From the NCBI GenBank assembly GCA_905480065.1, contig CAJQOV010000197.1, forward strand, positions 1 through 25,037: a DNA stretch of 25,037 bases, given 5' to 3'. A program made the position numbers and the translations under genes. How positions within the stretch are numbered: position 1 is the stretch's first letter; each line of letters starts with the position of its first letter. Below, one piece after another: positions 7,945 to 14,557 of the stretch. The DNA is from an uncultured Gammaproteobacteria bacterium. Lineage in GTDB: Bacteria > Pseudomonadota > Gammaproteobacteria > UBA9214. A model generated the notes under the pieces. It ran no database searches and had not been told where the DNA came from. It worked only from the letters and a program-made list of their open reading frames with translations.

Positions 7945-8012
7945 TCTAGCCGGGCTAGCGGCGCAGCAAGGAGAGCTTCTGATCCGGGCAGCAAACTGCC
8001 TGATGATGGCTG

Positions 8013-8228
8013 TCAGGCAAGCTTCCGGAATCGTTCAAACGGGATAACATTGTTGCTGGACAACGGCTGCTTGTTGTCCGCCGCTTCGATTGACTGGATC
8101 TCCAGGTTCGCTGCACTGCTGCCGGCGCAGGACTGTTCCGTGAACTGCATCATGCCCTGCAACACGTCGCGCATGATCAGCTCCAGTGCGACACCATTAA
8201 TTCTCTTGTCTTTCAGATTGTTATGCAT
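8013..8228 (-). CDS. Small hypothetical protein (71 aa) in the secD-suhB gap
   Basis: I do not recognise this gene. The ATG at 8228 has GGGGA 9 bases upstream, which supports translation. The product is soluble, without signal peptide or membrane segment. It has a helical-looking N-terminal half (VALELIMRDVLQGMMQF), one Cys, and a basic end with VIPFERFRKLA. It lies in the position of secF, in opposite orientation to secD. A 7-bp inverted repeat (7997-8003 and 8013-8019) covers its stop codon. It could be a chance reading frame; the ribosome site is the main support. Confidence 0.5.
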   Translation of the reverse strand: MHNNLKDKRINGVALELIMRDVLQGMMQFTEQSCAGSSAANLEIQSIEAADNKQPLSSNNVIPFERFRKLA

Positions 8229-8325
8229 ACATTCGTTCCCCGATAAATGGTTCTGGCCGACACCTGACTGCGCCTAAGTGAGCGTGCCTAGAAACGGGAT
8301 CGGCATGCGCCGGAGGTACTTGAAT

Positions 8326-8342
8326 CCGGTTGTATCAACCGG
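8326..8342 (-). terminator. Perfect hairpin downstream of suhB
   Basis: CCGGTTG and CAACCGG form a perfect 7-bp stem with a 3-nt loop, 38 bases after the suhB stop. No T-run follows on either strand, so termination is uncertain; it may stabilise the message end. Confidence 0.35.
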
Positions 8343-8380
8343 GGCAGGGGCTGGAATGCCCTTGTTGCCGGGGAACGGAA

Positions 8381-9178
8381 TCAGTTCGCGAGTTCCGGCG
8401 TGATGTGGGGGTGTATCGCCTTGAGGATTTCGGCAAATACCTTCGGGTTACCCGATACCAGGTTGCCGCTGGCAAGATAATTATGTCCGCCGCTGAAATC
8501 GCTGGAAACACCCCCGGCTTCCTGTATCAGCAGAACGCCTGCCGCCATGTCCCAGATGTTCAGGCCGATTTCCCAGAAACCGTCCAGTCGGCCTGCTGCC
8601 ACATAGGCGAGATCCAGCGCTGCAGATCCGGGGCGTCGTATGCCGGCGGTTTGCGGAAACAGGGCGCGAAACATCTCCAGGTAGGCATCCAGGTGCTGTT
8701 GTGCCTTGAACGGAAATCCGGTGCCGAGCAGGGCACCATCCAGTCCCTTGCGATTGCTTACACGAATACGCCGCTCATTGAGGTATGCGCCACCACCACG
8801 GGATGCAGTGAATAATTCCTGACTGAGCGGATTATAGACTACCGCCTGTTCCAGTCTGCCCTTGTGGCGCAGCGCAATCGATACCGCGAATTGCGGGAAA
8901 CCGTGGAGAAAATTGGTTGTGCCATCGAGTGGATCGATAATCCATTCATACTCATTGCCAATCTGTGCGCCGCTTTCCTCGGCCAGAAAGCCGTGGTCGG
9001 GATATGCCTTGTGCAGAATGCTGATAATCTCGCGTTCTGCCTGCTGGTCAACCTCGGTAACAAAGTCGTTCCGGTCCTTGGTCTGTACCGACAGGCTTTC
9101 GAGGCGATCAAGACTGCGGACGATAATGTTGCCCGCACGGCGTGCTGCGCGGACTGCGATGGTTAGCATGGGTTGCAT
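8381..9178 (-). CDS. suhB: Inositol-1-monophosphatase family protein SuhB
   Basis: SuhB is a Mg-dependent inositol monophosphatase fold protein. In Escherichia coli it also joins the rRNA antitermination complex. The 265-residue product begins MQPMLTIAVRAARRAGN, very close to known SuhB, and carries the metal site residues Glu67-Glu68 (AEES), Asp82 and Asp85 (IDPLDGTTNF), and Asp210 (IWDMAAGVLL). All catalytic ligands are present. In Pseudomonas-like genomes suhB lies just after secF; here the gene remains near secD but secF is missing. It is last in a long same-strand run but has its own promoter-like element. Confidence 0.95.
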   Translation of the reverse strand: MQPMLTIAVRAARRAGNIIVRSLDRLESLSVQTKDRNDFVTEVDQQAEREIISILHKAYPDHGFLAEESGAQIGNEYEWIIDPLDGTTNFLHGFPQFAVSIALRHKGRLEQAVVYNPLSQELFTASRGGGAYLNERRIRVSNRKGLDGALLGTGFPFKAQQHLDAYLEMFRALFPQTAGIRRPGSAALDLAYVAAGRLDGFWEIGLNIWDMAAGVLLIQEAGGVSSDFSGGHNYLASGNLVSGNPKVFAEILKAIHPHITPELAN

Positions 9179-9219
9179 GATGGCTTGCCTGACGATGAGC
9201 TGCGGGAAATGGCGGGCGC

Positions 9220-9228
9220 ATCATAGCA
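9220..9228 (-). promoter_or_regulatory. Extended -10 element before suhB
   Basis: On the minus strand TG-C-TATGAT lies about 41 bases before the suhB ATG. It matches an extended -10 box; the -35 region is poor, as is usual for such promoters. Confidence 0.45.
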
Positions 9229-9277
9229 GACTTGGGTGGCTGGAACATCCATGCACCCGCTGCCGGGCAGCGCCCGA

Positions 9278-9601
9278 CTAGCGGTACTGCTGTTGTTGCC
9301 GGTACTTTTCCCGCAACCGTTTGCGTTCATCCGGTGACATCTGCTCGTATTGCTCGCGCTTTTGCTTGACAGCCTTGCGCTTGTCCTGCGGCAGCTCCAG
9401 GTAGTTTCTGGCCCCTTTTAACAACCGTGATTGTTCCTCTCCGGACAGGGATGGCCACTCGCGCTGGTGCTTGTGCAAGACCGCCTGTTCATCCTGGCTC
9501 AGGCTGTTCCACGGGATTCCACGCTCGGCAAAGGCCGGTGCTGCACAGGCTCCCAGCATGACCGCAATGACTGTCGCAAGTAGGTGTGATTTCTTGATCA
9601 T
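9278..9601 (-). CDS. DUF3106-like secreted helical protein of the sigma/anti-sigma module
   Basis: A 107-residue exported protein. Residues 1-25 are a signal peptide (MIKKSHLLATVIAVMLGAC...); LGAC at 16-19 could be a lipobox, while AFA at 23-25 could be a type I cleavage site, so lipoprotein or free periplasmic protein is open. The mature part is charged and helical, with repeated W/LS-EEQ-type units (WNSLSQDEQ, WPSLSGEEQ, MSPDERKRLREKY), as in the DUF3106 family. The ATG at 9601 follows the anti-sigma stop by 2 bases, so the two are co-transcribed. The family's function is unknown to me. By layout it may be the periplasmic sensor for the upstream sigma/anti-sigma pair, an inference from analogy with CnrX- or CpxP-like proteins. 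An upstream in-frame ATG at 9667 would destroy the signal peptide and is rejected. Confidence 0.8.
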   Translation of the reverse strand: MIKKSHLLATVIAVMLGACAAPAFAERGIPWNSLSQDEQAVLHKHQREWPSLSGEEQSRLLKGARNYLELPQDKRKAVKQKREQYEQMSPDERKRLREKYRQQQQYR

Positions 9602-9603
9602 GG

Positions 9604-10074
9604 TCAGGTGTTGTTCGGGTTGGCGCGATCCTTGTCCGAATGTCCCTCGTCCTGACTGGAGAGCCACAGGTAAAAATCCAGGTCCTCGTAGGTGTCCGGT
9701 ATGGACTGGGCGGTCTGTGTTGTTATGGCTGGCGACGTTACCTGTCCGGTTGGCAGGGTAAGGATGCCAGTTGATACCGCGAGCAGCAACATGGCCGCCG
9801 CCGCGTACGGGATTGCCGACGACCAGCGCGGCAGGGCGGGTTTGGCCGCGAGAGCCGTTTGCCTTGCGCGTTGCAAGTCATCCCGCAATGTTTCTTCCTG
9901 GGGGGTGTTTTCCATGATGGCAGCGAGGCGTTGCCACTGCCCGGATTGCGCCTGGCATGCCGCGCACCCGGCAAGATGTTGCTCGATAATGGTCTTTTCA
10001 TCCGGCGCGTCATCAAGCAGACCGGCGCGCAGCATATCCAGTTGTTCCAGGTCAGGATGTGGATGGTTGTGCAT
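9604..10074 (-). CDS. Zinc-finger membrane anti-sigma factor (ZAS-like)
   Basis: A 156-residue single-pass membrane protein. The cytoplasmic part has a ZAS-like motif, EQHLAGCAACQ, with His33, Cys37 and Cys40 (H-x3-C-x2-C), which in anti-sigma factors binds zinc and clamps the sigma factor. One membrane helix lies at about 86-107, followed by a periplasmic tail of about 45 residues with an unusual aromatic-acidic DLDFYLWL segment. The ATG at 10074 has GAGGT about 11 bases upstream and overlaps the sigma gene end by 23 bases, a coupling typical of sigma/anti-sigma pairs. An in-frame ATG at 10119 would add 15 residues. The sigma partner is inferred from position. Confidence 0.83.
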   Translation of the reverse strand: MHNHPHPDLEQLDMLRAGLLDDAPDEKTIIEQHLAGCAACQAQSGQWQRLAAIMENTPQEETLRDDLQRARQTALAAKPALPRWSSAIPYAAAAMLLLAVSTGILTLPTGQVTSPAITTQTAQSIPDTYEDLDFYLWLSSQDEGHSDKDRANPNNT

Positions 10075-10705
10075 GATCCCATACCTCGGCAAGTTGTTTG
10101 CGCAGTTCGCGCAGTGCACGGAAGTGGTGCTGTTTGATGCTGTTTTCCGAACAGCCCAGAATTCCGGCGGTTTCGTTAATAGTCATACCACGCCATTCCC
10201 TGAGAATAAAGACCTGGCGCTGGCGCTCTGACAAGGTCAGCAAGGCTGTGTTAATAAGACCGCGCAGTTCATCGACCAGGTAGCCCGTTTCCGGCGCTGT
10301 CACGCCATCGCTGCGTTCGTCGGAGGGCAGTTCGTATTCTGTGTCTGCCCCGTCCTGTTCCTGGTGGTCGCGGAACAGTCCGGTCAGCGATACCAGCTTG
10401 TGTTTGCCCTGCTCGATCATGCGTTTCCTGCGAACATCATTGATTCGGCTGTTGAGTATAGTACGGAACAGCGCTGGCCATTCGGCCGCCGGTTTTGCGC
10501 GATAATACTCAACCAGCCTGAGCATGCTTTCCTGAACGACATCCAGCGCCGCCTCCCGGTCCCAGAGTGCCGCATGGGCAATATAGAACGCCTTTTTCTC
10601 CTGCCCGGCAAGAAAGGCATCCAGCGCCCTGTCGTTTCCTGTTGCTTTGTCCAAAGCGGATCCTGGTGACCGGTAAACCTGCGTTTGCGAGTGTCTGTTG
10701 ACCAT
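10052..10705 (-). CDS. ECF-like RNA polymerase sigma-70 family factor
   Basis: A 217-residue two-domain sigma factor. Region 2 spans about 27-97 (FLAGQEKKAFYIAHAALWDREAALDVVQ... ending VRRKR). Region 4 spans about 148-205 with a helix-turn-helix (LSERQRQVFILREW, then ILGCSENSIKQHHFRAL). There is no region 1.1 or 3, so it belongs to the ECF-like group. It most resembles a proteobacterial subgroup that I know to be paired with a small membrane anti-sigma and a DUF3106 protein. The start is uncertain: ATG 10705 has no good ribosome site, and a TTG about 17 codons in has AGGA upstream. The linker between the domains is acidic and variable. The anti-sigma gene overlaps its end. Confidence 0.88.
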   Translation of the reverse strand: MVNRHSQTQVYRSPGSALDKATGNDRALDAFLAGQEKKAFYIAHAALWDREAALDVVQESMLRLVEYYRAKPAAEWPALFRTILNSRINDVRRKRMIEQGKHKLVSLTGLFRDHQEQDGADTEYELPSDERSDGVTAPETGYLVDELRGLINTALLTLSERQRQVFILREWRGMTINETAGILGCSENSIKQHHFRALRELRKQLAEVWDHAQPSTS

Positions 10706-10760
10706 TCGCGAGACTATCCCGGTGCATGCGCCTTCACTGCCGGATTGCAGCAAGGAGCAG

Positions 10761-11120
10761 TTAGTGGCGCTGAGTATAGCGTATGCCCGTTTCATACGAA
10801 GTCTTGCCATACCTGTTGTGATCATCGCTGCCGAATTTGCCATGACGGGAGTCACGATCCTCACCCCGGTGACGTTCCTGGTGTCCGGAATATTCCTGGC
10901 GGTACTTGTTATGCCTCAGGAATTTTTTGTGATGCATATGTCGGTCACGACTCTGGTGCCGGGAATAGGAGTTATGGTGATAGACGCGGTGCGCCGGGCA
11001 ATAGTCACTTTCGTAGACATAGAGTGTCAGGGAATCACCGTGCGCTTGCGCTGCCGATGTATAGCCCAGGCCGAGTGTAGTGGCCAGCAGGGTTGTGCTG
11101 ATGAATGTGCGGATTTTCAT
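10761..11120 (-). CDS. Secreted His-rich protein at the head of the sigma-factor module
   Basis: Not recognised as a known family. The 119-residue product has a clear signal peptide (residues 1-26, ending SAAQA), then a strongly basic, polar mature part with 14 His in about 93 residues, many Arg, Tyr and Asp, and a single Cys41. Such composition suggests metal binding in the periplasm, without a defined motif. GGAG lies 9 bases before the ATG at 11120, which favours this strand over the long opposite reading frame at 10698-11156. The gene ends 55 bases before the sigma factor start, so co-transcription is likely. An ECF-type promoter-like pair lies upstream. Confidence 0.68.
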   Translation of the reverse strand: MKIRTFISTTLLATTLGLGYTSAAQAHGDSLTLYVYESDYCPAHRVYHHNSYSRHQSRDRHMHHKKFLRHNKYRQEYSGHQERHRGEDRDSRHGKFGSDDHNRYGKTSYETGIRYTQRH

Positions 11121-11159
11121 GGTCGCAGCTCCTTGGTCAGTTATCTGTCTCAATGACAG

Positions 11160-11187
11160 CTAACGCAGGGCTGTGATGCAGGTTAAC
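11160..11187 (-). promoter_or_regulatory. Possible ECF-type promoter of the His-rich gene
   Basis: On the minus strand GTTAACC (11187-11181) and CGTTAG (11165-11160) are spaced by 15 bases. An AAC-containing -35 and a CGT-containing -10 are typical of ECF sigma promoters. The implied start lies about 30 bases before the gene's ATG. Short motifs like these occur by chance, so this is tentative. Confidence 0.25.
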
Positions 11188-11205
11188 AGCGCGCTTGACT
11201 ATTTT

Positions 11206-12087
11206 TCATGCGGGCATCCCCAGCAGTTGCCCCACCCTGACCGGCGTGCCCGCGCGCAGGGTGTCTGTCCAGCAGACCTGGCCGGGACCGAACAGCACGA
11301 TCACGGTGGAACCCATATTGAAGCGGCCCATTTCTGCTCCCCTGGCAAGCTCGATCGGCTGACCGCTCGACTGGTCATGGCGCTGACTTTGGATCGATCG
11401 CCACATATGCGGGTTGGCGATGCCGCCCCACACGGTTTCCATGCAGGACACGAAAATCGCGCCAACCATGACCACGGCCATAGGTCCGGTGTTGGTATCG
11501 AACAGGCAGACCAGGCGCTCATTGCGTGCAAACAGGCCGGGGATGGTGCGGGTGGTGTGTGGTGCAACGCTGTACAGTCTGCCCGGAACGTACACCGTCT
11601 CGACGAGGCGGCCGCTGGCCGGCATGTGGATACGGTGATAATCGCTGGGTGACAGGTAGAGTGTGGCGAACCCGCCACCGAGAAATGGTGCGGCACGCCC
11701 CGCATCCCCGCCGAGCAGGCGCCTCAGTGAATACTCCTGGCCCTTGGCCTGCAGAATACTGTCATGGTTGATCTGGCCGGCCTGGCTGACATACCCGTCG
11801 ACCGGACAGGCTATCGCGCCGGGCTCGTCCGGCAGCGGCCGGATGCCAGGTTTCAGGGCGCGGGTGAAGAAACTGTTGAAATCGGGAAATTCAACGGCCC
11901 TGGTAACAACTGCCTCCCCGAGGTCAATTGCAAATTTCCACATGAATGCCCGGATCAGCAGGTCCTTTAGCGGGCGAGTCCGGCAACGGCTGATGCTTCT
12001 TACCAGGCGTGAGAGCAGCTGGTGCGGCAGCAGGGCAAGCGGCCAGGATTTCAGATAATCCAGCAAGCTGGCTTTGCCGTCAGACAT
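11206..12087 (-). CDS. psd: Phosphatidylserine decarboxylase
   Basis: Psd converts phosphatidylserine to phosphatidylethanolamine at the inner membrane. It is made as a proenzyme that cuts itself to form a pyruvoyl group. The 293 residues match the usual bacterial length. The family residues are seen: Asp97 in CPVDG, His151 and His154 in DYHRIHMP, and the cleavage site Gly259-Ser260. The cleavage motif reads MGST where most enzymes have LGST, a conservative change that keeps the Gly-Ser bond and the reactive serine. It starts 15 bases after the PCuAC gene end, with no strong ribosome site, and may be co-transcribed with sco1-pcuAC. Confidence 0.96.
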   Translation of the reverse strand: MSDGKASLLDYLKSWPLALLPHQLLSRLVRSISRCRTRPLKDLLIRAFMWKFAIDLGEAVVTRAVEFPDFNSFFTRALKPGIRPLPDEPGAIACPVDGYVSQAGQINHDSILQAKGQEYSLRRLLGGDAGRAAPFLGGGFATLYLSPSDYHRIHMPASGRLVETVYVPGRLYSVAPHTTRTIPGLFARNERLVCLFDTNTGPMAVVMVGAIFVSCMETVWGGIANPHMWRSIQSQRHDQSSGQPIELARGAEMGRFNMGSTVIVLFGPGQVCWTDTLRAGTPVRVGQLLGMPA

Positions 12088-12102
12088 GATATTGGTGCTG
12101 CT

Positions 12103-12561
12103 TCAGGGCCGTTGATCGGTATCGTTGTTGCGCAGTACCGGGGCATTGACCAGCAGGCATGCGCCGTCTGCGCGATACAGGTGCAGGGTTACCGTATCGC
12201 CAGCGTGCAGTTCGCGTACCGGCCGGAACAGCATCAGGTGATAACCGCCAGGCTGCAGCATTACGCTACTGCCGGCCGGAATTTCCAGGTTACCAACGGC
12301 GATCATTTTTGCCACGCCGTTTTCAACACGGCTGAGATGGATTTCAGCTGCACCGAATTCCGGGCTGGATATTTCGCTTATCGTGACGGGGGTCGCGCCG
12401 CGGTTGACCAGGGTCAGGTAACCGGCCAGCGTGGCACTGCCCGGGGGTGCCTCGCGAATCCAGGCGTTCTCCACCTGTAGCGGGCCATCGGTTTCTGCCA
12501 CGGCAGGTAGCGCGGCTGTCAGCAACAGGCAACTGAGGATGATGTGCATGCCAACACGCAT
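12103..12561 (-). CDS. Periplasmic copper chaperone PCuAC family
   Basis: PCuAC proteins carry Cu(I) in the periplasm and help, with Sco proteins, to fill the CuA or CuB centres of cytochrome oxidase. The 152-residue product has a signal peptide (residues 1-22, ending AVA) and the complete ligand pattern H-x10-M-x21-H-x-M: His75, Met86, His108, Met110. The PGGYHLMLF segment is typical. Its start codon shares one base with the sco1 stop (TAATG), so the two are coupled. No cytochrome oxidase genes lie in this window, so the target must be encoded elsewhere. Confidence 0.93.
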   Translation of the reverse strand: MRVGMHIILSCLLLTAALPAVAETDGPLQVENAWIREAPPGSATLAGYLTLVNRGATPVTISEISSPEFGAAEIHLSRVENGVAKMIAVGNLEIPAGSSVMLQPGGYHLMLFRPVRELHAGDTVTLHLYRADGACLLVNAPVLRNNDTDQRP

Positions 12562-13208
12562 TAGCGGTATTCCTGTACGATTTTGTGAAAGTCGCTGGCA
12601 ATGGCGTCTGCCGACAGGGGCGGGGTGAATATGGCATGGTAGTTTCCAGCAGGATCCACCAGGAATATGGCTGCCGTGTGATCGATCAGGTAGTTTTCCG
12701 GATCGGAGTCGTTGGCGACTGGCATATGCACGATGCCGAGTTGCCTGGTCAGGTTGTCGATATGTTCACTGCTGCCGGTAACGCCGATGAACTGCCGGTT
12801 GAAATAGGTTACGAAACTGGCCAGCTTTTCCGGCGTATCGCGCTGCGGATCGACGCTGATGAAGGCGAACCGTGTCGGCTCGGTGATGTCGCCGGTTTTC
12901 TGTGCCACGCTGTTTAATACCGACAGGGTGGTCGGACAGACATCCGGGCATTGGGTGTAGCCGAAAAACAGGAAAGACCAGTAGCCCTGCAGGGATTTAT
13001 TGTCAAATGGATTGCCCTGGTGATCAACGAGCAGAAATGGCTGCAGCGGGCGGGCAACCGGGAAACGTGTCATTGCCAGCTCATCCACGCTGGTGGTGGA
13101 CTGCAATAGCGCTCTGGCCGCCCAAATACCTGCGCTGATGGCCAGTGCAGCTATAATGAGCGTCGGCAGGATGCGGACTGGCCGCCTGGATGATTGTTTT
13201 ATGTTCAT
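12561..13208 (-). CDS. SCO1/SenC family copper-binding thioredoxin-like protein
   Basis: Sco proteins are membrane-anchored thioredoxin-fold proteins that assist cytochrome oxidase copper-site assembly as copper donor or thiol reductase. The 215-residue product has a membrane anchor at about 12-33 and the copper site Cys87, Cys91 (CPDVC) with His177 (DHTAAIFLVDP), so all three ligands are present. It is the first gene of the minus-strand run and diverges from prmB across a gap of 53 bases. No strong ribosome site is visible before its ATG. Coupling to the PCuAC gene fits a joint role. Confidence 0.95.
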   Translation of the reverse strand: MNIKQSSRRPVRILPTLIIAALAISAGIWAARALLQSTTSVDELAMTRFPVARPLQPFLLVDHQGNPFDNKSLQGYWSFLFFGYTQCPDVCPTTLSVLNSVAQKTGDITEPTRFAFISVDPQRDTPEKLASFVTYFNRQFIGVTGSSEHIDNLTRQLGIVHMPVANDSDPENYLIDHTAAIFLVDPAGNYHAIFTPPLSADAIASDFHKIVQEYR

Positions 13209-13261
13209 GGTCGTGGATTATTTCACATAGCTGGATGCGATTCATCAAGGATCAGCAAACA

Positions 13262-14236
13262 ATGCAAAACGACGAGTATGCCATACTGGCAGATGCCGGC
13301 ACTGCCCGGGAACTCATCACCGGAGGGGCAAATTTATTCGAATCGGCCGGCCTGGCCTATGCGCATGGCACAGATAATCCGCTGGACGAGGCGGCAGTAC
13401 TGGTGCTGCATGCGCTGGGCATGGACTACAGCATCCCTGACGCGGCCCTGGATGAGAAACTTGCCGCCGAACAGGTCAGCCAGGTAAAGGAATTGCTGGT
13501 TCAACGCTTGCTGACACGCAAACCGGCAGCCTACCTGACCCGGCAAGCCTGGTTTGCGGGCTTGCCATTTTATGTCGACGAGCGCGTGCTCGTGCCACGC
13601 TCGCCGCTCGCCGAGCTGATAGAAAGCCGCTTTGAACCCTGGGTTGATCCGCTCAGGATCGGGAGTGTGCTGGACCTGTGTACCGGGAGTGGTTGTATCG
13701 GTATCGCATGTGCGCACTTTTTCCCGGACGCGAAAGTGACCGTGACGGACATCTCGGCCGAGGCGCTGCAGGTCGCCGCCATCAATATTGACCGTCATGG
13801 ACTGGCGCGACAGGTAACGCCGGTACTGTCCGATGTCTATTCGGCCCTTGAAGGGCAGTGCTTTGACATCATAGTATCCAATCCACCTTATGTGCCGCAG
13901 GCAGACATGACGGACCTCGCAGAGGAATTTCGCCATGAACCGGAGCTTGGCCTGGTTGCCGGCGGGGACGGACTGGATGTGGTGGTGCGTATCCTGCGGG
14001 ATGCTGCACAGCACATGGAGGAACGGGGTATCCTGGTAGTCGAGGTGGGCCATACACAGGAACTGCTGGTCGAGTGCTTTCCCGATGTGCCGTTCCTGTG
14101 GCTGGATTTCGAATTCGGCGGAGAGGGCGTGTTTTTGCTCGAGCGCCAACAGCTGCTGGCGCACCGGGAGCTGTTTGAGGCTGCGCTTGACAGGCGCCTC
14201 GTCCCGGGCAGTCAAGCATGGAGTGGAATCTTATGA
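13262..14236 (+). CDS. prmB: Ribosomal protein L3 N5-glutamine methyltransferase PrmB
   Basis: PrmB methylates a glutamine of ribosomal protein L3. The 324-residue product has the PrmB-type N-terminal domain with YAHGTDNPLDEA, then FYVDERVLVPRSP, the S-adenosylmethionine site LDLCTGSGCIGIA (about 138-150) and the substrate motif NPPY (207-210), followed by EFRHEPELGLVAGGDG. The HGTDN segment and the position before aroC favour PrmB over the release-factor enzyme PrmC. ATG 13262 follows AAGGA and fits the family start; in-frame starts at 13190 and 13235 are less likely. The stop overlaps the next gene (ATGA). Confidence 0.95.
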   Translation: MQNDEYAILADAGTARELITGGANLFESAGLAYAHGTDNPLDEAAVLVLHALGMDYSIPDAALDEKLAAEQVSQVKELLVQRLLTRKPAAYLTRQAWFAGLPFYVDERVLVPRSPLAELIESRFEPWVDPLRIGSVLDLCTGSGCIGIACAHFFPDAKVTVTDISAEALQVAAINIDRHGLARQVTPVLSDVYSALEGQCFDIIVSNPPYVPQADMTDLAEEFRHEPELGLVAGGDGLDVVVRILRDAAQHMEERGILVVEVGHTQELLVECFPDVPFLWLDFEFGGEGVFLLERQQLLAHRELFEAALDRRLVPGSQAWSGIL

Positions 14237-14550
14237 GTAACCGGCCTGCAACCGCAGAGCAGTATGTCAACCTGGTAAAACAGGTGATTTTCGAACTGGA
14301 GGATATCATCGAGGCGCTCGGATTTGATATCGATGAAATCGATGGTATTCCGGATTACCTTGTCGTACTGCTGAAAGAGTTGCGTGCCGTGCGTGCCGCG
14401 ATGGCTGACGGCAGTTACCAGTTCGGCAGGCATGACCTGCCGATGATGCGGATCGTCAAGCAATATTCTGAAAAAGAGCTGCCCTGCATCCGGCTGTTGT
14501 ACCAGATCAACGAGACCCATAAACTGGGCCTCGACGTTGCGCAGGACTGA
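14233..14550 (+). CDS. Small acidic hypothetical protein coupled to prmB
   Basis: I do not recognise this 105-residue protein. It has no signal peptide, membrane segment or cysteine pair. It is acidic and largely helical, with FELEDIIEALGFDIDEIDGIP early and a second helical part ending in a KLGLDVAQD-like tail. GGAG lies 9 bases before the ATG at 14233, which overlaps the prmB stop by 4 bases (ATGA), a good sign of a real coupled gene. An in-frame ATG at 14218 would add five residues. A role linked to PrmB or the ribosome is possible only by position. Confidence 0.75.
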   Translation: MSNRPATAEQYVNLVKQVIFELEDIIEALGFDIDEIDGIPDYLVVLLKELRAVRAAMADGSYQFGRHDLPMMRIVKQYSEKELPCIRLLYQINETHKLGLDVAQD

Positions 14551-14557
14551 ACGGGGT

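Noticed and set aside
7950..7962. CTAGCCGGGCTAG palindrome after the secD stop
   Set aside because: Perfect symmetry leaves almost no loop and no T-run follows, so it is not a convincing terminator.
7945..8012. Possible remnant of secF directly after secD
   Set aside because: No frame here gives SecF-like residues, and the space before suhB is too small for a SecF of about 310 residues.
8330..8815. Plus-strand reading frame of 161 codons opposite suhB
   Set aside because: It is the antisense of conserved suhB codons and has no recognisable protein features.
10698..11156. Plus-strand reading frame of 152 codons over the His-rich gene
   Set aside because: It has no signal or recognisable domain, overlaps the start of the sigma gene, and is the antisense of a gene with a signal peptide and a good ribosome site.
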